64,000 bases of DNA, from NCBI RefSeq assembly GCF_014595955.1, contig NZ_JABVCF010000005.1, positions 248,001-312,000 on the forward strand, given 5' to 3'. The notes beneath the pieces were generated by a model, which was not told the origin of the DNA, made no database searches, and was given only the letters and a program-made list of their open reading frames with translations. This stretch comes from Pseudaminobacter soli (ex Zhang et al. 2022) (GTDB lineage: Bacteria > Pseudomonadota > Alphaproteobacteria > Rhizobiales > Rhizobiaceae). Made by a program: the position numbers and the translations under genes. This document shows, piece by piece, positions 56,535 through 64,000 of the stretch (within the stretch, counting starts at the first letter, position 1; every line of letters begins with the position of its first letter).

Positions 56535-57533
56535 ATGTATCCCTTCGCCCTTGAACGCCCGCGCGATCTCAATGCCGCACTGGCCTTGCGTGCGCAGGCC
56601 GGCCGCAATGACGCGCCTGTCGAATATATCGCCGGCGGCACGGACATGGTGCAACTCCTGCAGGAGAACGTACGCCGCCCTGAGAAACTGGTCAGCCTCG
56701 CCGGCCTGCTGGATGATCGAATCGAGGTCGGACCGCAGGGGCTGAGGCTAGGCGCTGCTGCGACGATGGCGGAAGTGGCGGCCCATGCCGAAGTGGTCGA
56801 GCGGTTTCCGATCATCGCGCAAGCCTTGCTGAACTCTGCGAGCCCGCAGGTCCGCAACCAGGCGACGATGGGCGGCAATCTCCTGCAGCGCACCCGCTGC
56901 CCCTATTTCCGCGATGTCGGCTATGTGTCCTGCAACAAACGCGTGCCGGGCTCGGGCTGCTCGGCGATAGGCGGTGAGAACCGCTGGAACGCCGTGCTCG
57001 GCACGAGCGAGAACTGCATCGCCGTCAATCCTTCCGACCTTGCGGTCGCGCTGGTCGCGCTCGACGCGGTCGTGGAGGTTGGTGGGCCCGGAGGCGATCG
57101 CTCGATACCGCTGGCCGACTTCCACCGGTTGCCTGGGGACACGCCGCACATGGAAACCGTGCTGGAGGCGGGCGAGGTGATCACTGCAATCACCGTCCCG
57201 GCCGATGCGGCAGGGCTCCGCTCCCATTACCTGAAGGTCCGTGATCGTGCCTCGTTCGAGTTTGCCGTCGTGTCCGCGGCGGTGGCGCTCGACATGGACG
57301 GCAGCGGCATTCGCCGGGCGCGCATCGCGCTTGGCGGGGTCGGGACCAAGCCCTGGCGCGTCCCTCAGGTCGAGACGGCTATGGCCGGGGCTAGCCTGGA
57401 GCCGGCAAGGCTCCGGCAAGCGGCAGCGCTCGCTGCCGAGGGCGCGCAGGGACAAGGGCATAACGACTTCAAGATCGAGCTCATGCAGCGCGCGATCGTA
57501 CGTGCGGTCGAAATTGCGGGAGCACGCACATGA
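56535..57533 (+). CDS. paoB: Aldehyde oxidoreductase FAD-binding subunit
   Basis: This is the medium subunit that passes electrons through FAD, like PaoB (YagS). The 332-residue protein has the FAD-binding EYIAGGTDMVQLL (about residues 33-45) and ASPQVRNQATMGGNLLQRT (about 105-123). It also has the cysteine-rich TRCPYFRDVGYVSCNKR and PGSGCSAIGG, which in PaoB bind an extra 4Fe-4S cluster. That cluster motif separates it from ordinary xanthine-dehydrogenase FAD subunits. The stop overlaps the paoC start by four bases. Confidence 0.93.
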   Translation: MYPFALERPRDLNAALALRAQAGRNDAPVEYIAGGTDMVQLLQENVRRPEKLVSLAGLLDDRIEVGPQGLRLGAAATMAEVAAHAEVVERFPIIAQALLNSASPQVRNQATMGGNLLQRTRCPYFRDVGYVSCNKRVPGSGCSAIGGENRWNAVLGTSENCIAVNPSDLAVALVALDAVVEVGGPGGDRSIPLADFHRLPGDTPHMETVLEAGEVITAITVPADAAGLRSHYLKVRDRASFEFAVVSAAVALDMDGSGIRRARIALGGVGTKPWRVPQVETAMAGASLEPARLRQAAALAAEGAQGQGHNDFKIELMQRAIVRAVEIAGART

Positions 57534-59665
57534 ACATCGCGGTCATTGGACAACCCATCAGCCGCGTCGATGGCCGCGCGAAAGTCACCGGCCGCGCCAC
57601 CTACGCCGCTGAGTTCAGCGCGCCGGGTCAGGCGCATGGCGTCATCGTCAGGAGCACGGTGCCGAAGGGGCGCATCGGCTCCATCGACAGCACCAAGGCC
57701 GAAGCGACACCCGGTGTGATCGCCGTCCTGACGCATCTCAACGCGCCGAAGCTGCCCTACCGCCCCCACAAGGGTTTTACCGATCCCGATATCGGCGAGC
57801 GCCTGCACGTGCTCCAGGACGACCGGATCAATCACCAGGGCCAGCCTATTGGGCTCGTGATCGCCGAGACGCTGGAACAGGCGGTGCATGCTGCTAACCT
57901 GGTCGATGTCACCTATGCCGCCGAACCCGCGATCGTCGACGTCGGCCGCGTCGATCCGGTCAGGCCGACCATGCAGAAGACCGACCAAGGCGAGCGGCGG
58001 TCGCCAGAGACCAGACGGGGCGATGCCCAGGACGCACTCGCCGCCGCCGAGGTCCGGATCGATCGCACCTATGTGATCCCGCGCGAGAACCACAACCCGA
58101 TCGAGATGCATGCGACGATCGCAGCCTGGAACGGCGACCAGCTGACGCTTTGGGACAAGTCCCAGTGGGTGAGCAACGTTGCCGAGGAGATCGCTTCCGT
58201 TTTCGGCATCCCGGCAGAGAACGTCCAGGTGATCTCGCCCTTCGTCGGCGGCGCCTTCGGCTCGGGGCTGCGGACCTGGCCGCATGTCACCCTCGCGGCA
58301 CTTGGTGCTCAGGTGGCGGGACGGCCCGTCAAGGTGATGCTGTCGCGTCGCGAGATGTACTATGGCACCGGCTACCGGCCGCACACGGTCCAGCGGGTCG
58401 CGCTGGGGGCCGCGCGCGACGGCCGTCTCACCGCGACCATTCAGGACGCCTATCAGGAGACGTCGGCCTACGAAGAATACTCGGAGGCGCTCACCAACGC
58501 GACGCGCTTCCTCCATTCCTGCCCCAACGTCTACACGCGCCATCGCATCGCGCCGATGAACGTGCACACGCCGACCTACATGCGCGCGCCGGGGGAGGTG
58601 AGCAACATCTTCGCGCTCGAATCCGCGATGGACGAGTTGGCGGCAGCGCTCGAAATGGATCCGGTGGAATTGCGCCTGCGCAACGAGCCGGAGCGGGACG
58701 AGTTCAAGAACTTGCCGTTCTCCAGCCGCTCGACGCGGGAGTGCTACCGCGCCGCCGCCGAGCGCTTCGGCTGGAGCAGGCGCACCCCCGAACCGGGTTC
58801 GATGCGCGACGATCGGCTCCTGATCGGCTGGGGGATGGCCACCGCGACCTATCCGATGAACTTCGCACCCGCCGCGGCCATGGCGCGCCTGCTGCCCGAC
58901 GGCACTGCTGAAGTGATGAGCGCGGCGAGCGACATGGGGCCGGGGACGTGGACGTCGATGACCCAGGTTGCGGCCGATGCTCTCGGCCTGCCGATGGAGC
59001 GCGTGAAGTTCACGCTCGGCGACAGCCGGTTTCCGAAGACGCCGCCCCATGGCGGCTCAATGACGATGGCGAGCGTCGGCAGCGCCGTGCAGGCGGCCTG
59101 CCTCAAGGTGCGGGACGAGGCGCTGGCACGCGGCGGCGCGAATGACCTCGCCGAGGCCATGCAGCGCGTCGGCCAGCCCCTCGAGGCCTCGGCCAACGTG
59201 AAGCCGGGGGGCGCCGGCAAGCGATTCTCCATGCATGCCTTCGGCGCCGTGTTCGCGGAGGTGGCGGTCGATCCGGACCTCGGCGAAACGCGCGTGCGGC
59301 GTATCGTCGGCGCCTATGGAGCCGGCCGCATCGTCAACCCGAAGACCACCCGCAGCCAGTGCATCGGCGGGATGATCGGTGGCATCGGTATGGCGCTGAT
59401 GGAGCATGCGGTCGTTGATCCGCGCAACGGCCGCGTTCCGAACGGCAACCTTGCCGAGTATGCAGTGCCGGTCCACGCCGACGCGCCGCCGGTCATGGAT
59501 GTGATCCTGGTGGAGGAGGAGGACCCGCACGTGAACCCGCTCGGCGTGAAGGGGGTCGGCGAGATCGCGATGGTGGGCGTCGCTCCGGCGATTACGAACG
59601 CGATCTACCACGCCACCGGCAAGCGCATCCGCGAACTGCCCGTCACGCCAGACAAGCTGCTCTGA
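57530..59665 (+). CDS. paoC: Aldehyde oxidoreductase molybdenum-binding subunit
   Basis: This is the catalytic molybdenum subunit, like PaoC (YagR), oxidising aldehydes (often aromatic) to acids in the periplasm. The 711-residue protein has DGRAKVTGRATYAAEF at the N-terminus, VGGAFGSGLRTWPH near residue 240, MRAPGEVSNIFALESAMDEL and GPGTWTSMTQVAADALG. The active-site Glu is in GVKGVGEIAMVGVAP near residue 684. No PaoD/XdhC-like cofactor-maturation gene follows in the window. It lacks its own signal and should be exported with PaoA. Confidence 0.93.
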   Translation: MNIAVIGQPISRVDGRAKVTGRATYAAEFSAPGQAHGVIVRSTVPKGRIGSIDSTKAEATPGVIAVLTHLNAPKLPYRPHKGFTDPDIGERLHVLQDDRINHQGQPIGLVIAETLEQAVHAANLVDVTYAAEPAIVDVGRVDPVRPTMQKTDQGERRSPETRRGDAQDALAAAEVRIDRTYVIPRENHNPIEMHATIAAWNGDQLTLWDKSQWVSNVAEEIASVFGIPAENVQVISPFVGGAFGSGLRTWPHVTLAALGAQVAGRPVKVMLSRREMYYGTGYRPHTVQRVALGAARDGRLTATIQDAYQETSAYEEYSEALTNATRFLHSCPNVYTRHRIAPMNVHTPTYMRAPGEVSNIFALESAMDELAAALEMDPVELRLRNEPERDEFKNLPFSSRSTRECYRAAAERFGWSRRTPEPGSMRDDRLLIGWGMATATYPMNFAPAAAMARLLPDGTAEVMSAASDMGPGTWTSMTQVAADALGLPMERVKFTLGDSRFPKTPPHGGSMTMASVGSAVQAACLKVRDEALARGGANDLAEAMQRVGQPLEASANVKPGGAGKRFSMHAFGAVFAEVAVDPDLGETRVRRIVGAYGAGRIVNPKTTRSQCIGGMIGGIGMALMEHAVVDPRNGRVPNGNLAEYAVPVHADAPPVMDVILVEEEDPHVNPLGVKGVGEIAMVGVAPAITNAIYHATGKRIRELPVTPDKLL

Positions 59666-59826
59666 GCGGTTTCAAGTCAGTCGGATCCTTGAACAATACG
59701 GTAGTTGAGACGACTCAGCAGCGCATGTGGTCGAGATGCTGAACCGTAACGCGCCCGAGCTCGATTACCGGAACCGGCGACCACAGTCCGCCGAGGGCGT
59801 TCTGGCCCTCTGATAGAGGCCGATAC

Positions 59827-60621
59827 TCAGGATGCGTGAACCGATTGTGGCAGCACAAAGGGCTGGCCCGCGCCGGGAGCCATTCCCACCCGCAACGAGC
59901 ACCCGAACACCTCCGCAAGCAGCGAATCCGTCATCACCTCCGGAGTGCGGCCGCAGGCATGCAGGCGCCCGGAGCGCATCATCAGGATCCGATCGGCGAA
60001 CATGCAGGTCAGGTTCAGGTCGTGGAGAACGGCGATAACGCCGCCACCGGCCCGGGCGAACTCCGATGCGAGACGCATGATCGCCAACTGGTGATGTATG
60101 TCGAGGCTCGACACTGGCTCGTCCAGAAGTAGCCATCGAGGCACGCCGTCCAGGACGGGTTCCCACACCTGGCACAGCGCCCGGGCGAGTTGGACTCGCT
60201 GCTGTTCGCCACCGGAAAGCTCCTGGTAGAATCGGCCCGCGTAGCCGTCGAGATCGACGCAACGCAATGCCCTGTCCGGCAAAGCCACCACTTCGCCACC
60301 GCTTACTCCGGAGCGGCCGCCGGTCAGGCCGAGGGCAACCACCTCGCGGACTGTGAAGGGAAACGACAGCGATGTCTTCTGCGGCAGCACCGCGCGCATG
60401 CTCGCAAGCCGCCAGGGCTTCAGCCGCCGGCTATCCATGCCGTTGATGGTGAGGTCACCGGAGCATGGGATTTCGCCTGACAATGCCCGCAGCAGGGTAG
60501 TCTTGCCGGAGCCGTTCGGGCCGATGATGGCCGTGAGTTGCCCAGACTCGGCTTGGAATGACACGTTCTCCAGGACACGACGCCCGCCCAATCTTGCCGA
60601 GAGATTCCCCGTTTGAATCAT
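59827..60621 (-). CDS. hmuV: Haem ABC transporter ATP-binding protein HmuV
   Basis: HmuV powers haem import. The 264-residue ATPase has Walker A IIGPNGSGKTTLLRAL (about residues 32-47), the Q-loop VLPQKTSLSFPFTV, signature [15 protein letters not shown] (about 144-158) and Walker B WLLLDEPVSSLD. The HDLNLTCMFADRI switch region follows. It starts seven bases after the permease stop and ends the hmuT-hmuU-hmuV operon. The 161 bases between its end and paoC hold no recognised gene. Confidence 0.93.
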   Translation of the reverse strand: MIQTGNLSARLGGRRVLENVSFQAESGQLTAIIGPNGSGKTTLLRALSGEIPCSGDLTINGMDSRRLKPWRLASMRAVLPQKTSLSFPFTVREVVALGLTGGRSGVSGGEVVALPDRALRCVDLDGYAGRFYQELSGGEQQRVQLARALCQVWEPVLDGVPRWLLLDEPVSSLDIHHQLAIMRLASEFARAGGGVIAVLHDLNLTCMFADRILMMRSGRLHACGRTPEVMTDSLLAEVFGCSLRVGMAPGAGQPFVLPQSVHAS

Positions 60622-60628
60622 TTCATCC

Positions 60629-61624
60629 TCACAGGTCGAGCACGCCGCGGCGCTTCAGCAGGATCCAGAGGAAGAACGGTGCCCCGACGGCTGCGGTGAC
60701 GATGCCGATCGGAAATTCCGCCGGTGCGACCAGGATGCGGCTCGCCGCGTCGGCGAGCAGAAGTACGATCGCCCCCAACAGCCCCGAGGCGGGCAGCAGG
60801 TAGCGGTTGTCGGGCCCGATCAGAAGCCTGAGCAGGTGCGGGACGATGATCCCCACGAAGCCGATGCCGCCGCTGACCGCCACCGAGGCGCCAGTGGCGG
60901 CGGCCACGACCACGATCGCGATCACCTTCATTCTCTGCAAGGGAATTCCGAGATGGTGGGCAGCCGCCTCTCCGAGTGCCATGGCATTGAGCGACCTTGC
61001 CAGGAAAGGGCAGGCGATCAGAGCCGCCGCGATGATCGGGCCGGCCGCGCCGATCTTGACCCAACTGGCACCGGCCAGCGAGCCGAGTTGCCAGAAGGTG
61101 AGGTCGCGGAGTTGCTGGTCGTCGGCGACGAAGATGAGGACGCCGCTGATCGCCATAGCCAAGGCGCCGAGCGCGATGCCCGCGAGCAACATGGTGGCGA
61201 TCGAGGTCTCGCCGCGACGCGTCGCGACGCGATAGAGCATCAAGGTGGTCGCCAGCCCGCCGAGAAGGGCGGCAAGGGGCAGCGCGTGGGTTCCGAGAAA
61301 CTCAACCGCCGACGCCAGGACCCCACCGCCGAGCACGATGACTGAGACAGCTCCGAGCGCCGCGCCACTGGAGACCCCGACCAGCCCCGGATCGGCAAGC
61401 GGATTGCGGAAGAGCCCCTGCATCACGGCCCCGGATATGGCCAGCGCAGCACCGATCAGCATCCCGAGCACTGCCCGCGGCAATCGGATCTCGAGGATCA
61501 CTATTCGCTCGTAGGCGGCAAGGCCATCGACCTCACGGAAAAGGAGATCGTGAATCACGGCGAGCGCCGACGCGTCCGAGGCGCCAGCCGTCAGGCTGAG
61601 CAGGAAGACGACGGCCAGAAGCAC
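60629..61624 (-). CDS. hmuU: Haem ABC transporter permease HmuU, N-terminus uncertain
   Basis: HmuU is a FecCD-family permease for haem. From a GTG at 61,624 the product is 331 residues with about nine helices and shows LPRAVLGMLIGAALAISGAV, FRNPLADPGLVGVSSGAALG, and GIGFVGIIVPHLLRLLIGPD near residue 260. This start would lie 115 bases after the hmuT stop. A better start, ATG at 61,725, lies 14 bases after hmuT but in another frame. It reads a basic N-terminus that seems to belong to this gene, so a frameshift near 61,625-61,640 is suspected. Confidence 0.85.
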   Translation of the reverse strand: MLLAVVFLLSLTAGASDASALAVIHDLLFREVDGLAAYERIVILEIRLPRAVLGMLIGAALAISGAVMQGLFRNPLADPGLVGVSSGAALGAVSVIVLGGGVLASAVEFLGTHALPLAALLGGLATTLMLYRVATRRGETSIATMLLAGIALGALAMAISGVLIFVADDQQLRDLTFWQLGSLAGASWVKIGAAGPIIAAALIACPFLARSLNAMALGEAAAHHLGIPLQRMKVIAIVVVAAATGASVAVSGGIGFVGIIVPHLLRLLIGPDNRYLLPASGLLGAIVLLLADAASRILVAPAEFPIGIVTAAVGAPFFLWILLKRRGVLDL

Positions 61625-61725
61625 TCCGAGGCAGGGATCGCCCCCTTCGCCAATGCGGATCGATCGCCCGCGCGAACCTTCGGCCGGCTTCCCGTCCTGG
61701 CAGTTGTCCGCTCGATTGCTGTCAT
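61591..61725 (-). other. Likely displaced N-terminus of hmuU
   Basis: A 44-codon frame starts at the ATG 61,725 and ends at a TGA at 61,591. Its first part (MTAIERTTARTGSRPK, then VRAGDRSALAKGAIPA) resembles the basic cytoplasmic head of FecCD permeases. It overlaps the hmuU frame, and joining them near 61,630 would give a full-length permease with normal spacing after hmuT. A one- or two-base sequence change would explain this. Confidence 0.4.
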
Positions 61726-61739
61726 CTCAAGATCGCCGT

Positions 61740-62675
61740 TTAGTTCGACGATTGCGGGCCATGAAGCGCGCTTGCCAGGTCGCGCACGGCCTTCGCGGTG
61801 CGCGGACCGAAGCCGAGCAGATAGGCACCGTCCATCCTGATCAGTTTCCGCGATGCGCCTGCTGGCGTGGCAGCCAAGGCCGGGTTGGCGAACACCGTGT
61901 CGGGGTCCGGGGCATGTTCGCCGCCGCGATCCATCATCAGGACCGCGTCGGGCCGAGCCTCGATGATGGCCTCCTGCGTCAGCGGCTTGTAGCCGGCATA
62001 ACCCTCGATCGCGTTGGTCCCGCCGGCCAGCCGACTCATGCCGTCGGCCGCGGTGCCGGTGCCGGAGGCAAGGATCTTTCCGTCCTGCATGGACAGGATG
62101 AAGAGGACGCGCTTTGGCTCGCCTGCATTGCGGGCGAATGCGACAGCCTGGTCCAGATCCGTTACGACCTCGGTAGCAAGGGCGCTGGCCTTCTCCTCGA
62201 CGCCGAGGGATCTGCCGACCCTCCTGATCTTGTCGAGAATCCCCTCGCGGTCGAATCTTTCCGGAATCGTCACTAATGCAACGCTGGAGCGCTTGAGCAC
62301 CTGGATAGCCTCGGGCGGACCGCTGCCCTCCAACGCGATGATCCCCTCCGGACCAACGGACAGCACGCCTTCCGGCGAAAGCTGCCGCATATAGCCGATA
62401 TCCGGCAGCCGCATCGCATCAGCGGGATAGACGCTGGTCGAATCGCGCGCAACCAATCGGTTCTGCTCGCCAAGGGCATAGACGATCTCGGTGATGGAGC
62501 CGCCGATTGCCACGAGGCGGGCGTCGCTTGCGAACGCGGCGTCGCTGCTGAGTTTCGACGGTTGGCCGGCCAGCGCGGGATAGGTCAGCAAGACGCAGAG
62601 CCAAAGCGTTGCTCGGCGGAGATCAGCGAGCGGGGTGATGGGAAGCGTCCTTGTGCGTTTTTGCCCCGGCGGCAT
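61740..62675 (-). CDS. hmuT: Periplasmic haem-binding protein HmuT
   Basis: HmuT is the substrate-binding protein that hands haem to HmuUV. The 311-residue protein has an N-terminal hydrophobic signal (about residues 22-37, ending near ALAGQ) and a helical-backbone fold. Family-like parts are RLVAIGGSITEIVYALGEQ near residue 54, LPDIGYMRQLSPEGVLSVGP and AGGTNAIEGYAGYKPLTQEA. It is first in the hmuTUV operon and divergent from the receptor gene. An iron-responsive operator lies upstream. Confidence 0.92.
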   Translation of the reverse strand: MPPGQKRTRTLPITPLADLRRATLWLCVLLTYPALAGQPSKLSSDAAFASDARLVAIGGSITEIVYALGEQNRLVARDSTSVYPADAMRLPDIGYMRQLSPEGVLSVGPEGIIALEGSGPPEAIQVLKRSSVALVTIPERFDREGILDKIRRVGRSLGVEEKASALATEVVTDLDQAVAFARNAGEPKRVLFILSMQDGKILASGTGTAADGMSRLAGGTNAIEGYAGYKPLTQEAIIEARPDAVLMMDRGGEHAPDPDTVFANPALAATPAGASRKLIRMDGAYLLGFGPRTAKAVRDLASALHGPQSSN

Positions 62676-62712
62676 CCCGTAGAATGTCGCTCGACGTCAT
62701 CATCTATAAACT

Positions 62713-62727
62713 TGACTCCAATTATCA
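62713..62727. promoter_or_regulatory. RirA-type iron-responsive operator (TGA-N9-TCA)
   Basis: The sequence TGACTCCAATTATCA fits the rhizobial iron-responsive motif TGA-N9-TCA recognised by RirA. It sits inside a wider imperfect dyad with ATAAA on the left and TTTTAT on the right, in the AT-rich stretch between the divergent hmuT and receptor genes. It lies 38 bases from the hmuT start and 116 from the receptor start. It should repress both when iron is plentiful; that is inference. Confidence 0.6.
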
Positions 62728-62842
62728 TGTTTTATAGGCAGCGCAACAGCTGAACCCTGACGGCAGGAGTTCGGCGCAACCATTTGATCCAGCCAGCCCG
62801 AAGCCAGCCGGACGCATTTCATGCTTGACAAGGGTGGGGCAT

Positions 62843-64000
62843 ATGGCTGGACAGATTTCCGGCAGCACGAGACGTAACAGCGGACGCTTGCCTGCGGGCC
62901 GCGGGGCACTTCTCATAGGATTGGCGGGCCTGGCCCTATGCGGGTCTGCATCGGCCCAGGAGGCCGCGGACCAGCAAACTGACCAGCAGGCTCAGAGTGA
63001 AGAAGCGGCTGCAGGCGTAACCGTCCTGGATACCATCACGGTGGTGAGCCGCACCGGCGAGAGCGCGATCGACACGCTGGGCTCGGTAAGCCATGTAGGC
63101 GAGGGGCAGCTCGAGCGCCGGATGGCGACGACGCCGCAGGGAATGCTGAGCGGTGTCCCCGGCGTTGCGGTGCAGGTGGACGCCAATCGGTCCGCATCGT
63201 CGGTCAACATCCGCGGCCTGCAGGATTTCGGTCGGGTCGCAGTGATCGTCGATGGCGCGCGTCAAAATTTCCAGCGCTCGGGTCACGGCACTCAGAGCGT
63301 CTTCTGGATCGATCCGCTGCTGGTTCAGCAGGTGGACGTGGTGCGCGGGCCGGTGGCGAACACCTACGGTTCCGGAGCGATCGGCGGCGTGGTCTATTTC
63401 GAGACGAAGGATGCCTCCGACTTCCTGAAGCCGGAGGAGACCTGGGCCGGCGCGCTCACGAGCCGCTACGAGAGCAATGGCGACGAGAAGACCGCAAGCG
63501 CGGTCGGCGCCTACAGGTTCAACGACGCCACCGACATCATCGGCAACATCGTCTGGCGCGACTACGGCCAGTATGAAGATGGCGCCGGCGATCCGGTACC
63601 GGGGAGCGCCTTCGATGTACTGAGCGGGCTCGTGAAGGCCACCGTTCGCCCGAGCGAAAACAGCGAGCTCAAGCTGGGGTGGGTTGGAACGAAGGACGGA
63701 TGGAGCGAAGGCACGGGCACTTCGGACTTGGACCTGACCCAGAACACCCTGACCGGCCGCTATCAAGTCACCGATCCCGACCAGAGCTGGCTCGACCTCA
63801 CCGTCAGTGTCGCCCTGAACAGGGCGAACCTCGACCAGACCTATCTGACGGACGTGCGGCAGTTCGATCCGACGACAGGCAGGCCCGTCATCATTCCTCG
63901 CGGATCGCTGACCTCATATGATCTGAGCACTTACGGGATCGACATCTGGAACACCTCGCGTTTCGAGACGGGCGCGTTCTCCCACGAACTCACCTACGGA
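62843..64000 (+). CDS. hmuR: TonB-dependent haem receptor, cut by window edge
   Basis: The frame is open from the ATG at 62843 to the window end (386 codons, no stop). Residues 1-39 form a signal peptide ending at ASAQ. A TonB box DTITVVSR follows near residue 63, then the plug domain with GMLSGVPGVAVQVD, SVNIRGLQDFGRVAVIVDG (about residues 120-138) and VRGPVANTYGSGAIGGVVYF. Beta-barrel strands begin after about 200. The plug and the divergent hmuTUV operon make a haem/haemoglobin receptor likely. AGGGTGGGG lies upstream of the start. Confidence 0.9.
   Translation, partial: MAGQISGSTRRNSGRLPAGRGALLIGLAGLALCGSASAQEAADQQTDQQAQSEEAAAGVTVLDTITVVSRTGESAIDTLGSVSHVGEGQLERRMATTPQGMLSGVPGVAVQVDANRSASSVNIRGLQDFGRVAVIVDGARQNFQRSGHGTQSVFWIDPLLVQQVDVVRGPVANTYGSGAIGGVVYFETKDASDFLKPEETWAGALTSRYESNGDEKTASAVGAYRFNDATDIIGNIVWRDYGQYEDGAGDPVPGSAFDVLSGLVKATVRPSENSELKLGWVGTKDGWSEGTGTSDLDLTQNTLTGRYQVTDPDQSWLDLTVSVALNRANLDQTYLTDVRQFDPTTGRPVIIPRGSLTSYDLSTYGIDIWNTSRFETGAFSHELTYG

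Noticed and set aside
57365-59050. Minus-strand open frame (561 codons) opposite paoC
   Set aside because: It is antisense to a complete molybdoenzyme gene, with no recognisable domain.
59715-59918. Small minus-strand frame after hmuV
   Set aside because: Its first half is antisense/out of frame with the hmuV end and the remainder matches no haem-locus small protein such as HemP/HmuP.
1-64000. tRNA, rRNA, CRISPR arrays, insertion sequences, integrases
   Set aside because: No cloverleaf-like sequences, regularly spaced repeats or transposase motifs were seen by eye. A dedicated scan could still find a small element.

Overview
The window is about 64 kb of GC-rich DNA from an alphaproteobacterium. 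The gene content and order suggest Hyphomicrobiales (Rhizobiales), close to the Mesorhizobium/Aminobacter/Phyllobacteriaceae group; this is inferred from gene order and protein character, not from a database search. It looks like core chromosome. I saw no tRNA, rRNA, CRISPR array, transposase or phage gene.

Positions 1-2,540 hold small, poorly recognisable genes, a DUF2798-type membrane protein, a membrane-anchored SH3 protein and a DUF883-like protein. Positions 2,624-19,665 hold a nearly complete late-insertion (aerobic) cobalamin locus. The minus-strand group cobA-cobB-cobS(V)-cobT(U) handles uroporphyrinogen methylation, a,c-diamidation and lower-ligand assembly. cbiD stands alone on the plus strand. 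cobL-cobE-cobM is a second minus-strand group and cobK lies opposite. A translationally coupled minus-strand operon, DUF1636-cobW-cobN-cobG-cobH-cobI-cobJ, is headed by a clear cobalamin riboswitch at about 19,480-19,665. No cobF is present and cbiD appears to replace it. Two palindromic repeat elements lie here; one is inserted in frame inside cobN.

After a YcaQ/AlkZ-like glycosylase gene comes the nuo operon for respiratory complex I (21,132-37,568, plus strand, nuoA to nuoN). It carries two extra genes: a lysine/alanine-rich protein with a C-terminal helix-hairpin-helix domain between nuoF and nuoG, and a 63-residue membrane protein between nuoH and nuoI. The strand continues closely into birA, an RNase J gene, mce and a DUF1467 gene, and ends at a strong intrinsic terminator near 40,880. 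A second housekeeping block follows: proS-lolC/E-lolD.

Positions 44,650-55,628 are more accessory: DUF427, a DUF6766-type membrane protein, an RND efflux pair, a class V aminotransferase-like protein without the desulfurase cysteine, a short DHFR-like protein, a sulfotransferase and an FtsH protease. A paoABC-type molybdenum aldehyde oxidoreductase operon follows (55,917-59,665). The right end is a haem uptake locus: hmuTUV on the minus strand, divergent from a TonB-dependent receptor cut by the window edge. A RirA-type iron operator lies between them. The start of hmuU looks frameshifted.

Taken together the window joins B12 synthesis, respiration, lipoprotein export and iron/haem acquisition. 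I found no clear novel defence or mobile system. The least explained items are the repeat translated inside CobN, the two extra genes in the nuo operon, and the hmuU start.
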